DNA of 64,000 bases, from positions 344,001-408,000 of the forward strand of contig NZ_CP159996.1 of NCBI RefSeq assembly GCF_040703035.1, given 5' to 3'. Origin of the DNA: Terribacillus aidingensis. Lineage in GTDB: Bacteria; Bacillota; Bacilli; Bacillales; Amphibacillaceae. Positions 8,158-17,036 of the stretch are shown piece by piece. Position 1 is the first letter of the stretch. Each line of letters starts with the position of its first letter. The notes under the pieces are model-generated. The model saw nothing but the letters and a program-made list of their open reading frames with translations, was not told the origin of the DNA and did no database searches. A program made the position numbers and the translations under genes.

Positions 8158-8796
8158 ATGAAAGAAGAATTGGAGCTATATTTCATCATGGGCAGTCAAA
8201 ACTGCCAGGATAAGGACCCGGAGGACATACTGGAACAGGCGCTTGAAGCTGGAATTACCATGTTCCAGTTACGTGAAAAAGGGGAAGGGGCTAGGACTGG
8301 ACAGGAGAAGAGACAGCTGGCTGAACGACTTCAGGCAAGGTGCAGGGCACATAGCGTTCCTTTCATTGTTAATGACGATGTGGATCTTGCGATTGCGATT
8401 GGTGCAGATGGCGTGCATATCGGACAAACGGACGAAGCGATGCAGCAAGTAAAGGCGCGCTGCCCAGAGCATTTCATTATTGGTGTGAGTGCTCAAAATG
8501 CCGAAGAAGCTAAAAAAGCAATTGAGGATGGAGCCCACTACATCGGTGTCGGGCCAATTGCCGCTACTCGCACTAAGATTGATGCCAAATTCCCGATTGG
8601 ACTGACGGGACTGCGTGAGATTCGGAAACAAGTTGGTGACTTTCCGATGGTCGCGATCGGGGGGATTAATCAGAAGAACGCCGAGGCTGTACGGCAAGCC
8701 GGAGCGGATGGTATCTCTTTCATTTCTGTCCTAACCAAAGCGGCTGATATCCAGCAGGCAGTAAATGAGCTGAAGATGGAAAAGGTGCACAAGTGA
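8158..8796 (+). CDS. thiE: Thiamine-phosphate synthase ThiE
   Basis: 212-residue TIM-barrel enzyme joining HMP-PP and thiazole phosphate to thiamine phosphate. Signatures: MFQLREKG, FIVNDDVDLA, GADGVHIGQ, the phosphate-binding YIGVGPIAATRTK and VAIGGINQKN. The start ATG has AAAGGAG at 8143-8149; an upstream in-frame ATG at 8116 lacks a site. Normally cotranscribed with thiM, here it is split off by the reverse DUF2680 gene and I see no second TPP aptamer before it, so its control is unclear. Confidence 0.95.
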   Translation: MKEELELYFIMGSQNCQDKDPEDILEQALEAGITMFQLREKGEGARTGQEKRQLAERLQARCRAHSVPFIVNDDVDLAIAIGADGVHIGQTDEAMQQVKARCPEHFIIGVSAQNAEEAKKAIEDGAHYIGVGPIAATRTKIDAKFPIGLTGLREIRKQVGDFPMVAIGGINQKNAEAVRQAGADGISFISVLTKAADIQQAVNELKMEKVHK

Positions 8797-8815
8797 GTGC
8801 ATCTTTTTTATTTTG
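8779..8815 (+). terminator. Terminator overlapping the thiE 3' end
   Basis: AAAGGTGCAC pairs with GTGCATCTTT (one G-T pair) around the thiE stop codon and is followed by TTTTATTTT. Confidence 0.8.
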
Positions 8816-8913
8816 TGGAATTAAAATGTAAGTATTTGGTCACAATTCGTTCTATACGCTATCTATATTCTCTTATACGATGAAAGAGACATTTGAAAAT
8901 TGGAGTGGTAAAT

Positions 8914-9465
8914 ATGAAGAAGTCAATGTTGGTCTTGCTGGCATTGTTCTTATATATGCTGCCGCAGACTGTGTCCGCTCATGCAGTACTGACGGCATCG
9001 GATCCAGGACAAGGTGATATAGTGACAGAGAGTATGGATGTCTTCACTCTGACATTCAATTCGGATGTGGAGGATGTAGTAGAGACAATAGTGACAGTCA
9101 ACGGACAAGCACTAGCCACTGATTCTGCAGCCGTCGATGGGACGACTGTTACCGTCCCATTAGCAGAGGAAATGATTGATGGGGATTATGAGTTCAGCTA
9201 TAAGGTGATTTCAGCTGATGGACATGAAGTTGGTAATACAGTTTCCTTTACAGCAGAAGGTCTGACCTCCAATGGGGAAAGTAGCGAACAGGAATCGGAA
9301 GATCAAAATGAACAAAATACACAAGTGAACGAACAGGAGCAAACAGCTGCAGAGAAATCGCATGAAGAAGAAGATTCCGATTCAGGTTTTATCATAACGG
9401 GATTGGTGATTATCGTCTTACTTTGTGCCGCTGTTTTGTTCTTCACTTATCGTAAAAGGGACTAA
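8914..9465 (+). CDS. CopC-domain copper-handling protein, membrane anchored
   Basis: 183-residue exported protein: signal peptide 1-22 ending TVSA, mature protein beginning with His (HAVLTASDPGQG), the CopC beta-sandwich fold (to about residue 118, ending EVGNTVSFTA), an acidic Gln/Glu-rich linker and a C-terminal membrane segment (GFIITGLVIIVLLCAAVLFF) with Lys/Arg anchor. The N-terminal His after cleavage is a known copper ligand of CopC. B. subtilis YcnJ fuses CopC and CopD; here they are adjacent separate genes. Start ATG 8914 has TGGAGTGG upstream; an in-frame ATG at 8893 lacks one. Confidence 0.85.
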   Translation: MKKSMLVLLALFLYMLPQTVSAHAVLTASDPGQGDIVTESMDVFTLTFNSDVEDVVETIVTVNGQALATDSAAVDGTTVTVPLAEEMIDGDYEFSYKVISADGHEVGNTVSFTAEGLTSNGESSEQESEDQNEQNTQVNEQEQTAAEKSHEEEDSDSGFIITGLVIIVLLCAAVLFFTYRKRD

Positions 9466-9471
9466 CTCACC

Positions 9472-10542
9472 GTGATTCTCGTTCCATTGTTAGAATTACT
9501 GTCGTATATCGCTTTTTCTTTTCTCGCTGGTCATCTTGTTTTCCAGTTTGTACGCAAGGAAGAAGCAGCAATCCGGACACCGCGAAGTGACGTATTAGCC
9601 GCTGCTGCTTCTGCGGCGCTAGTCACGAGCGGTCCTGTTATCAATCTCGTTTCTCTGATAGGTGCACAGAATGGATATGGGCAGGCATTGAGCCAAGTAT
9701 TTTTCCAATTTACAGCTGGAAGAGTCTGGATCGGTATCTTCGTTCTGGCTATCTTTGTCTGGCTGCTGATTTATTTCAACAAATTTCCTCTTCTCACGCT
9801 TATCCTGTTCCTTGGCATGCTATTTCTTAGTGCGTATGGCAGCCATACAGCAACAGAGGGTGGGTTGATCGGTGCTTTTGCTCATTTCATCCATTTGGGT
9901 GCTGCTGTTTTTTGGGTCGGTGTACTGATTCATGTATGTTTTTATGCATCAGAACAATTCAGTTGGGAAAGTTTCTTGAAATGGTTTACGCCATTCGCCA
10001 TTTTGCTGGTCATGCTGGTAATGGCTAGCGGCATAACCGTCATGCTTTTCGCTATGGATATTCGAAACTACGGAAATGCGTTGATGCTGACATATGGACA
10101 AATGCTGTTCTTGAAACATATCGTATTCATTCCAGTACTTGTATTTGCTGTCATTAATGGCATTCTTGCACGTAAAGCTCACCGTGATCCTGCATTTCGT
10201 CCGCTTAATTGGATCCGAGCCGAAGCAATCCTGCTGGCGATTGTATTCATTTGCACAGCGATACTTGGCACTTCTGCCACACCCGCCGATATTCCAGCGA
10301 CATTAAGCAATGAGGGTGCTGCTCCGATATTTGGCAGCATTTTTCCTAGTGTGACAGCTGAAAGTGTCGCAACCTGGCATTGGGGTGTGTTTGGGATTAT
10401 TTGCTTCATCGGATTTGGCCTAATTTTGACTAGTATCGTCTATCTTTTCAAAAAAAGAGCTGCAGCAAGCTTCGCCTTGGCGGCCGCATTCGCTGCTTCG
10501 GCACTTTTGTACACTGCCATAATGACTAGTTTGCAATTTTAA
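9472..10542 (+). CDS. CopD-family integral membrane protein
   Basis: 356-residue protein with about eight or nine membrane spans, beginning at a GTG six bases after the CopC-like stop. The segment GAFAHFIHLGAAVFWVGVLI with paired histidines is the CopD signature, and conserved histidines also occur in MLFLKHIVF and TWHWGVFG. Predicted to work with the CopC-like partner in copper uptake or copper delivery at the membrane; direction of transport is not settled for this family. Confidence 0.85.
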   Translation: MILVPLLELLSYIAFSFLAGHLVFQFVRKEEAAIRTPRSDVLAAAASAALVTSGPVINLVSLIGAQNGYGQALSQVFFQFTAGRVWIGIFVLAIFVWLLIYFNKFPLLTLILFLGMLFLSAYGSHTATEGGLIGAFAHFIHLGAAVFWVGVLIHVCFYASEQFSWESFLKWFTPFAILLVMLVMASGITVMLFAMDIRNYGNALMLTYGQMLFLKHIVFIPVLVFAVINGILARKAHRDPAFRPLNWIRAEAILLAIVFICTAILGTSATPADIPATLSNEGAAPIFGSIFPSVTAESVATWHWGVFGIICFIGFGLILTSIVYLFKKRAAASFALAAAFAASALLYTAIMTSLQF

Positions 10543-10554
10543 TAGGTGCATATA

Positions 10555-10645
10555 ACGGCATTATTCCACCTTTGATCACAGAAAGTTTCCGCTAGGCAAA
10601 CATTCTGCAGCGAAAAGGAAATAGAAATTGGAATAATGTCTTTTT
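10555..10645 (+). terminator. Long bipartite hairpin terminator after copD
   Basis: CATTATTCCA at 10558-10567 pairs with TGGAATAATG about 70 bases later, enclosing a second stem (TTTCCGCT..AGCG..GGAAA), then TTTTTTT. The large folded arm is unusual for a simple terminator. The remaining bases up to the protease start (10646-10785) show nothing else I can name. Confidence 0.7.
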
Positions 10646-10785
10646 TTGTGCGCTGCTGTCGTCTGTTTTCCCAATACATTTCCAAGTTAGCCTATGCTAG
10701 ATTTACTGTAATAGTTTCTGAGAGTCTAGAAGGACAGAGGGTCGGTCTCCACTTCAGTGACTATAAAATCTAGCGAGGTGATCGA

Positions 10786-12048
10786 ATGAAAAGAAAACTG
10801 GCAAGTGTCGCTGCTGTCGCAATGATAGGGTTATCTGTATTCCAGCCGTTGCAAGCATCAGCTGCTCCTGATGAAACGGCAAAGAATGAGGAAGTTCGCG
10901 TTCTCGTAAAGCAGAAGGACGGTGTGTTTTCCACCCAGGCTACAGACAAGGTCAAGGAAGAGCATGGCGTTCGCAACAGTTTCGGTAAGGAAGGGTTTAC
11001 TACTGAGGTATCTGAAAAAGAGCTCAAGGAGCTAAAAGCTGATAATGCTTTGGAAGTAACCGAAGTAAGTGTATATACGAAGCAGGAAGTGTCCGAGAAA
11101 CGGGATGTATCAGCACAAGCGGTATCTGATCGTACACCATGGGGAATTCAAGCAATCTATAATAATCCATCGATAACTAGAACAAGTGGCGGAAACAATA
11201 TCAATATCGCTGTTCTTGATACTGGTACATCTGTCAATCACCCTGACCTTGCTGCCAATGTTGAGCAGTGTGTCGACTTTACCCAAACGTCCAGCGGACA
11301 AGTGAACGGTACTTGTGTCGATCGTGATGGACATGGTACCCACGTCTCCGGTTCTGCGCTTGCCAATGGCGGTAATGGTTCAGGTATCTTCGGTGTAGCA
11401 CCGGAAGCAGATCTATGGGCATATAAAGTACTTGGTGATGATGGTCGCGGTTATTCCGATGACATCGCAAATGGAATCCGGAAAGCTGCCGATGACGGAG
11501 CAAACCGTGGTGAGAAAGTAGTTATCAGCATGTCGCTTGGCGGCGGACAAGATTCTCTTATCTCCAGCGCAGTTCGTTATGCGAACAGCAGGGGTGCATT
11601 AGTCATTGCAGCAACTGGTAACTCTGGACCATATGAAGGCTCCATCGGCTATCCTGCTGCACTGCCGGAAGCTGTTGCAGTTGCCAACCTGGAGAACCGT
11701 CAGCAAAACGGGACATACCGAGTTGCTGATTCCTCCTCCCGAGGCTACAGTCGTACAGATGGCGATTATGTCATCCAGACAGGTGATGTGGAAGTAGCTG
11801 CACCGGGATCAGCGATTCTTTCCACTTATCCAGGAAACACGTACGCATCATTGACTGGTACATCCATGGCAACACCGCATATCTCTGGTCTGGCAGCAAA
11901 AATCTGGTCCGAGAACACTAGCCTGAGCAGCTCCCAAGTGAGACAGACATTGCAGTCACGTGCGCGTTCCAACGATATCCTTGGCGGCTATGGTGCTGCC
12001 AGAGGCGATGATTATGCCTCCGGTTTCGGTTTCCCTCGTGTTCAATAA
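10786..12048 (+). CDS. Secreted subtilisin-like serine protease (S8)
   Basis: 420-residue pre-pro-protease. Signal peptide 1-27 (ending QASA), an I9-type propeptide to about residue 108, then the mature subtilase. Catalytic triad: Asp145 (AVLDTGTSVNHPDL), His186 (DGHGTHVSG) and Ser360 (LTGTSMATPH); oxyanion Asn in AATGNSG. Two cysteines (VEQC and GTCVDRDG) could form a disulfide next to the His motif, as in sphericase and the cold-adapted TA39/TA41 subtilisins, which this resembles more than subtilisin Carlsberg. Extracellular protein degradation is the expected role. GAGGTGAT precedes the ATG. Confidence 0.93.
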   Translation: MKRKLASVAAVAMIGLSVFQPLQASAAPDETAKNEEVRVLVKQKDGVFSTQATDKVKEEHGVRNSFGKEGFTTEVSEKELKELKADNALEVTEVSVYTKQEVSEKRDVSAQAVSDRTPWGIQAIYNNPSITRTSGGNNINIAVLDTGTSVNHPDLAANVEQCVDFTQTSSGQVNGTCVDRDGHGTHVSGSALANGGNGSGIFGVAPEADLWAYKVLGDDGRGYSDDIANGIRKAADDGANRGEKVVISMSLGGGQDSLISSAVRYANSRGALVIAATGNSGPYEGSIGYPAALPEAVAVANLENRQQNGTYRVADSSSRGYSRTDGDYVIQTGDVEVAAPGSAILSTYPGNTYASLTGTSMATPHISGLAAKIWSENTSLSSSQVRQTLQSRARSNDILGGYGAARGDDYASGFGFPRVQ

Positions 12049-12063
12049 TCTTTAGAAATGAAT

Positions 12064-12097
12064 GAAGAAGGCTCCTCACGAGGAGCCTTCTTTTTTA
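12064..12097. terminator. Bidirectional terminator between the protease and MFS genes
   Basis: GAAGGCTCCTC/GAGGAGCCTTC with a two-base loop, then TTTTTT on the plus strand and an A-rich (T on minus) tract on the other side. Confidence 0.9.
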
Positions 12098-13291
12098 TAG
12101 CTTCTGAGGCAATTGCCATACAAGAAGACCAGAAATGCTAGCGATGCATCCTCCAACTACAATTGTTGCTCCTATGCCGATCCACTCAGATAGGAGACCC
12201 GCGCAAACAGAGGCAACAGGGAGTAAGGTAAACGTAATGAAGCGGGATGTGGATTGGACGCGACCTAGTAAATGCCGTGGAGTATAGCGCTGCCGAATTG
12301 TTTTAATGATCGGGTTAACGGCACCGGCAGCCGCTGTTCCAACCATATTGAAGCAAGCTGCCAGCCAGATAGTTTCTGTCAGCCCGATGCAGATGATGGA
12401 TAAACCGCCAATTACTTTAGCTGCGAATAATATTTGTTTGTATGTAAAGAACCGATCCGCAAAGAAACCCAGAGATGTACCTAGAATAGCTCCAATTCCG
12501 CCAGAAGATAATACAATGCCAAGCAGCAAAGGGTCTTTTGTGAGTTGGTTTACATAGATGACCAGCAAAACAATGAGAAATTGTATGCCGAAGTTGGAAA
12601 TTAGTAAGATGAGGTTGGTGTACCAAATCTCTTTCTGTTGATAAATGAAAATGAATCCTTCCTTCAGCTCGTGTATGTAATTGGAAATGGAGAATGTCTT
12701 AGAGCTGGTCGTTTGCTGTTTGTATGGAAGCAGGAGCACTAACCAAACGGCGAATAAGGAAAGTCCGCTTACTGCTACTAAGCTGTAATGGATGCCAAAG
12801 AATAAAAGCACGACACTACCGATGCTCGGTCCGATTACAATGGTAATCTGAAAAAGAGCGCTTTCCAGACTATTGGCATAATGAAGCTGCCGATCGGCAA
12901 CTAGATATGGAATGGCAGTAAATTGAGCACCCTGGTAGAATTGACCGGCGAAGCCGATGCATATGGATATGATACAGACAAGCAGGAGACTTATCTGGTT
13001 TGTTAGAGCGAATACACTCAGTAGCAGAAAACAGAGAAAGCGGGCAAGGTCAGCAATCAGCAGGACATGCTTCCAGTTTGTACGGTCGAGAAAAGGACCG
13101 ATAAGAGGCTGCAGGAGCATCGTCGCCCGCTCTGCAGCTATTGCAATCGTAACGGCGATAGTGGAAGAGGTAACCTCAAGTACTAGCAGAGGCAGCAGGA
13201 TGCTGTATACTTGTCCAGCCATAGAAGCCATTGTGGTGCTCATCATCAGGCGTGATAGCGGATGGGTTAGCGTGATTTTCTGCACAGTCAT
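12095..13291 (-). CDS. MFS transporter (ArsR-linked)
   Basis: 398-residue permease with about 12 membrane spans in the major facilitator fold; the loop-2/3 motif region reads IGPFLDRTNWK, and a related GFFADRFF appears in the second half. Similar to the MFS_3-type exporters (macrolide/siderophore efflux class). ATG 13291 is preferred (GGAAGAG upstream); the frame runs back to 13381 inside the regulator gene. It begins 5 bases after the upstream ArsR gene ends, so they form one operon. Substrate unknown. Confidence 0.82.
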   Translation of the reverse strand: MTVQKITLTHPLSRLMMSTTMASMAGQVYSILLPLLVLEVTSSTIAVTIAIAAERATMLLQPLIGPFLDRTNWKHVLLIADLARFLCFLLLSVFALTNQISLLLVCIISICIGFAGQFYQGAQFTAIPYLVADRQLHYANSLESALFQITIVIGPSIGSVVLLFFGIHYSLVAVSGLSLFAVWLVLLLPYKQQTTSSKTFSISNYIHELKEGFIFIYQQKEIWYTNLILLISNFGIQFLIVLLVIYVNQLTKDPLLLGIVLSSGGIGAILGTSLGFFADRFFTYKQILFAAKVIGGLSIICIGLTETIWLAACFNMVGTAAAGAVNPIIKTIRQRYTPRHLLGRVQSTSRFITFTLLPVASVCAGLLSEWIGIGATIVVGGCIASISGLLVWQLPQKL

Positions 13292-13295
13292 GTAA

Positions 13296-14339
13296 TCACT
13301 CTTCCAAAAAGGTTCGCAGTTCATGATCCAGGGAAGCAATACTATCTTTATTTGCGTAGTAAGCCTGTTTATCTGACTCAATAAGTCCGGCGGATTTGAG
13401 CATCTTCAAGTGATGGTGCAGTGTTGATTTTGCGACGGGAAGCTGCTCTGCTAATTGCTGCAGTGTTTGTTCACCTTCCATCAATCGTTTCAGCAAGTTA
13501 AGTCTGGTTGCATCACCCAATGCCTTGTACTTTCTTACAAGCATCGTATCCGGATTATATCTGTTGTCTGGATCGATGCTATTAGCATGGATGGGATAAT
13601 AGAAAACTTTTGTAGCAGGCAGGTCTGCACTGATGGTCCATGGTCTGTAGTGGAAATGGGGAATAAACAGTATTGTATCAATAGCATCATCTGGCTTGTA
13701 GCTTGTACTATTTATCACCCAGCGTATGAAGGTCAGTTTATCCATTGCGGGCAGCTTTTGTTCTTTATTTGCGACGTCTCGCTCCAGCATACCCAGTAAA
13801 AGCCTATCCTGCGGTTTGATCACTTCTTCGAACCATTTCTTCATAACGGAGATCAAATGTTCTTTCAGGGAAGGGATATCTGCATTGACAATAAAAGCGA
13901 TATAATCCGGAAAGAAAGGGTTATCTGCAGTAACTTCTTGCAAAGTGGTCAGTGAGCTTTCACTACCTTGAGCAGCCTGCATTCGGTGCTTTTCGAATGC
14001 GCTGCCGATATAGGGAAGACTTTGTTCCCGTAATGTCTGGTCAGGCATGTTTGAAACCTCAGCTGTCCATTCCTCCAAGGTTCTGGCGTTTGAGTAGTGC
14101 AGCAGCTGAAGAAGCGTCTTCCAGGTGTTGCATTGATGGATCTCGTGAAGTTCGTGCTGTAGCTCATTCGAAAAGCCATTTTCAGGATCATTCCACATCT
14201 TTTCCACATGCTCGAGCGTCCCGGCCAAAGAAGCATTCGTGACAGCGGCAATTCCTAAAGCAGCTTCCCATAGTAACGATTTTTCAAAACGAATGGTATA
14301 ATCATGTTTTGCTTTAAAGCCTGTCTGAATTATCTGCAT
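13296..14339 (-). CDS. ArsR-type winged-helix regulator with large N-terminal domain
   Basis: 347-residue protein. The C-terminal 80 residues are an ArsR HTH (YKALGDATRLNLLKRL..TLQQLAEQL..STLHHHLKMLKSAGLI). The N-terminal 260 residues resemble the DUF5937-type domain often fused to such HTHs; no metal-binding cysteine motif is seen, so it is probably not a metal sensor. ATG 14339 follows TGAGGTGAT; a GTG at 14348 is inside that site. Likely represses itself and the following MFS gene through the palindromes in its promoter, and may also affect the divergent Nudix gene. Confidence 0.82.
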   Translation of the reverse strand: MQIIQTGFKAKHDYTIRFEKSLLWEAALGIAAVTNASLAGTLEHVEKMWNDPENGFSNELQHELHEIHQCNTWKTLLQLLHYSNARTLEEWTAEVSNMPDQTLREQSLPYIGSAFEKHRMQAAQGSESSLTTLQEVTADNPFFPDYIAFIVNADIPSLKEHLISVMKKWFEEVIKPQDRLLLGMLERDVANKEQKLPAMDKLTFIRWVINSTSYKPDDAIDTILFIPHFHYRPWTISADLPATKVFYYPIHANSIDPDNRYNPDTMLVRKYKALGDATRLNLLKRLMEGEQTLQQLAEQLPVAKSTLHHHLKMLKSAGLIESDKQAYYANKDSIASLDHELRTFLEE

Positions 14340-14358
14340 ATCTATCACCTCAAGAATA

Positions 14359-14385
14359 ATTCTATATTAATAGAATATTATATTC
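14359..14385. promoter_or_regulatory. Overlapping palindromes, candidate operator of the ArsR-type regulator
   Basis: ATTCTAT-ATTA-ATAGAAT (14359-14376) is a perfect 7-bp inverted repeat and overlaps GAATA-TTA-TATTC (14373-14385). Both lie in the 74-base divergent gap between the regulator and the Nudix gene, which also holds further GAAT/ATTC words. Confidence 0.5.
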
Positions 14386-14413
14386 AATAAAATTCGAATA
14401 AAGGAGGAAGTAA

Positions 14414-14923
14414 ATGCTAAACTATCATCGTGCATTTGGTGTTTATGCAGTTATACATAAGAAGAGCGATTTGCTTGTTATCCATAAAGGAAGCGGCCCT
14501 TATATCAATCGCTACGACTTGCCAGGTGGAAGTCTGGAAAGCGGGGAAGGATTGCTTGAGGCTGTCATCCGTGAAGTGAAGGAAGAAACTGGAATGACTG
14601 CAGCAGTGAAAAAGCAGATTGGTGTTATCGATTTCAAGCTTCCGTGGCACTGGAAGGACTTTACCCATGTACATCATACGGCTGTCTTTTATACAGCAGA
14701 GGCAACTGGCGAATTGCATATACCGGAGCAGTTTACAGGACAGGATGCGAGAAGGGCAGAATGGGTCTCTATTCATAATTTATCCATTACGAACAGCTCA
14801 CCTTTGGTCTTGCAGGCGGTCAAATGGCTATGGTCGTCTGAATTGCCATTAGAAACAATCGTCTATTCAGAGTGGGAAATCAAAGAGGAGAGTTTCCTGG
14901 AAGGAGATCAGGGTATTAGATAA
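14414..14923 (+). CDS. Nudix hydrolase
   Basis: 169-residue protein with a complete Nudix box, GGSLESGEGLLEAVIREV followed by KEETGM, at about residues 36-60. Such enzymes cleave nucleoside diphosphates linked to another moiety; the substrate is not predictable here. AAGGAGG at 14401-14407 precedes the ATG. Divergent from the ArsR gene and may be read with the following DoxX-like gene, 23 bases downstream. Confidence 0.88.
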   Translation: MLNYHRAFGVYAVIHKKSDLLVIHKGSGPYINRYDLPGGSLESGEGLLEAVIREVKEETGMTAAVKKQIGVIDFKLPWHWKDFTHVHHTAVFYTAEATGELHIPEQFTGQDARRAEWVSIHNLSITNSSPLVLQAVKWLWSSELPLETIVYSEWEIKEESFLEGDQGIR

Positions 14924-14946
14924 GGAAAAAAGAGGGTGCAGCTTAG

Positions 14947-15309
14947 GTGAAAAAAATAGGTTTGTATGCATTCTGTTTGTTGTTTATTGTGGCTGGTGTC
15001 TCACATTTTGTATTGGATGATGGTTTCGTTGCCATGCTGCCAGCGTATGTACCGCTGCACTATACATTGATTTATCTGACTGGCATAGCAGAGATTCTCC
15101 TGGCCATTGGATTACTTGCACCCGCTACCAGGAAATTAACTGCTATCGTCACTGTTATTTACTTGATTGCAATCTTCCCGGCAAACATATACAGCGCAGT
15201 GTATGATATACCGATGCCAGGCTTTGAGGAGACAAATCAAGCAATCCTCTATGCTCGTCTTCTTGTACAGCCGGTACTTATCTGGTGGGTTTGGAAGGTT
15301 ACGAGATAA
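14947..15309 (+). CDS. DoxX-like small membrane protein
   Basis: 120 residues with four membrane spans (about 3-20, 41-60, 64-84 and 99-117). The segment AGVSHFVLDDGFVAMLPAYVP followed by GIAEILLAIGLL is characteristic of the DoxX/MauE-like group. Role unknown. Starts at GTG with GAGGGTG upstream. Likely cotranscribed with the Nudix gene. Confidence 0.75.
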   Translation: MKKIGLYAFCLLFIVAGVSHFVLDDGFVAMLPAYVPLHYTLIYLTGIAEILLAIGLLAPATRKLTAIVTVIYLIAIFPANIYSAVYDIPMPGFEETNQAILYARLLVQPVLIWWVWKVTR

Positions 15310-15374
15310 AATGCATCTGCAATTCCTCAAGAGCTTCGCATATATTGGGAATATCATGTATGCCGAGGTGACCT

Positions 15375-16451
15375 ATGCGTTCCATCAGTTTGTGTATGAT
15401 TGTAAAAAATGAAGAAGAAGTGCTGACCGGTTGTTTGGAAAGTGTCCAGGAATTAGTGAATGAAATAATAATTGTAGATACAGGATCTACTGATCGGACA
15501 AAGGAGATTGCGGCGAATTACACGTCACAAATCTTTGATTTCGAGTGGATTGACGATTTCTCCGCTGCTAGGAATTACAGCTTCAGTAAGGCAACGGGAG
15601 AATATATCATGTGGCTCGATGCGGATGATATTCTTTTGCCGAAAGACCAGGAGGCTTTCCGTACTTTGTGGAGAGATCTAACCGATGAAGTGGATGTTGT
15701 ATCAATGTATTATCATACATCACTTGATAGTGCGGGCCGGCCGCTATACTTGTATAGAAGAAATCGAGTCGTGAAACGGAGCAAGAACTTCCGCTGGCAG
15801 GGTGCTGTGCATGAATACTTGGAATTCGGCGGAAATATCGTTGATTCGGACATAGCCGTCACGCATCGGAAGGGCGATAAAACCTTTACGATTTCGGACC
15901 GCAATTTAAGGATCTATGAGTCCTACGTCGCTTCCGGCAGGGAACTCACACCACGTGATAAGTTTTATTATGCAAATGAACTGAAGGATCATGGAAAGTT
16001 CGAGCGTGCCAAATCTTATTATATGGAGTTTCTTCAATCAGAGAAGGGCTGGGTGGAGGACAATATCCGAGCGTGCCAATATTTGGCGGATTGCTGCAAG
16101 GCCGAAGGAGATATGGAGGCATATCGTGCGCATTTGTTCCGTTCCTTTCAGTATGATCGGCCGCGACCTGAATTCTGCTGTCTAATCGGTGATTTGCTGA
16201 CCGAAGATCGTAACTATCATGCAGCTGCGTATTGGTATGAGCAGGCTTTAGACTATGAAGGAAAGGAGCTGCCAGGCTTCAGTGTACCAGCGTATACGAC
16301 TTGGTATCCTTATTTGCAGCTGACGCTTTGTTACTCCCGTATCGGTTCGCTCGATCAGGCAAAATCAGCCCATGAAAAAGCTGTGTCCTATAACCCGGAT
16401 CATCCGAGTGTCCGTCATAACACAGCATTCTTTGAGAAGCTCAGTCTTTGA
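15375..16451 (+). CDS. Family 2 glycosyltransferase with TPR tail
   Basis: 358 residues. The N-terminal GT-A domain starts ISLCMIVKNEEEVL, has IIVDTGSTDRT and the nucleotide-sugar/metal motif MWLDADD near residue 80. From about residue 190 helical repeats of tetratricopeptide type follow (KFYYANELKDHGKFERAKSY; AAYWYEQAL). This domain order is shared with SunS-like and many surface-glycan or protein glycosyltransferases; acceptor unknown. No membrane span. GAGGTGA precedes the ATG. Confidence 0.88.
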   Translation: MRSISLCMIVKNEEEVLTGCLESVQELVNEIIIVDTGSTDRTKEIAANYTSQIFDFEWIDDFSAARNYSFSKATGEYIMWLDADDILLPKDQEAFRTLWRDLTDEVDVVSMYYHTSLDSAGRPLYLYRRNRVVKRSKNFRWQGAVHEYLEFGGNIVDSDIAVTHRKGDKTFTISDRNLRIYESYVASGRELTPRDKFYYANELKDHGKFERAKSYYMEFLQSEKGWVEDNIRACQYLADCCKAEGDMEAYRAHLFRSFQYDRPRPEFCCLIGDLLTEDRNYHAAAYWYEQALDYEGKELPGFSVPAYTTWYPYLQLTLCYSRIGSLDQAKSAHEKAVSYNPDHPSVRHNTAFFEKLSL

Positions 16452-16514
16452 TTTCCTTTTGATGCTTCCTATGTCATAATACGTACTATCAAGGAAAGAT
16501 ATGGAGGATTAGTT

Positions 16515-17003
16515 GTGGCATTAGATATTATTGCTTGGATTATCATTGCGGTGGCATTCATCGCAAGTTTTGCGGGAATTGTCTATCCTGTCATCCCATC
16601 TCCGTTAATGTTATGGATTGGATTCTTAGTTTTCCAGTTTATGCTCAGTGATGGGGATTTATCTGTAATCTTCTGGATAGCGATGGTTATCCTGACGGTG
16701 ATTTTAATCATCTCGGATATTATTGCTAACAGTTATTTTGTTAAAAAATTCGGCGGCAGTAAGTGGGGCGAGCGAATCGCAGCAATTGGTGTAATTGTTG
16801 GTTCCTTTATTATCCCGCCTTTTGGCATCATTGTCGTGCCGTTTGTAGCAGTGCTTGTGACAGAGCTGGTTCAAAAAAGAACACCGAAGGAAGCTATCTA
16901 CTCTTCTATCGGTTCATTGCTGGGCTTCCTTGGCGGCTCGATTGCTAAGATTATCATTCAATTGATCATGATTGTGTGGTTCTTTATAGCAGCCTTTGTA
17001 TAA
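16515..17003 (+). CDS. DUF456 family membrane protein
   Basis: 162 residues, four to five hydrophobic spans, with the DUF456 features GIVYPVIPSPLMLWIGFLV near the N terminus and KFGGSKWGERIAAIGVIVG in the middle. Function unknown. GTG start with TGGAGGA six bases before. Alone between its upstream gap and a bidirectional terminator. Confidence 0.82.
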   Translation: MALDIIAWIIIAVAFIASFAGIVYPVIPSPLMLWIGFLVFQFMLSDGDLSVIFWIAMVILTVILIISDIIANSYFVKKFGGSKWGERIAAIGVIVGSFIIPPFGIIVVPFVAVLVTELVQKRTPKEAIYSSIGSLLGFLGGSIAKIIIQLIMIVWFFIAAFV

Positions 17004-17004
17004 G

Positions 17005-17036
17005 AAAAAGCGAGCATTTTGCTCGCTTTTTCTTAT
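17005..17036. terminator. Bidirectional terminator
   Basis: GAAAAAGCGAGC/GCTCGCTTTTTC with a five-base loop serves the DUF456 and the convergent DUF3817 gene, whose stop lies inside it. Confidence 0.9.

Noticed and set aside
10638..10778. A 46-codon plus-strand frame before the secreted protease
   Set aside because: Its ATG lies in the stem of the terminator and has no ribosome binding site; codon use looks random.
12095..14339. The ArsR/MFS pair as an arsenic or metal resistance operon
   Set aside because: The regulator has no metal-binding cysteine motif and the permease is MFS, not ArsB or ACR3.
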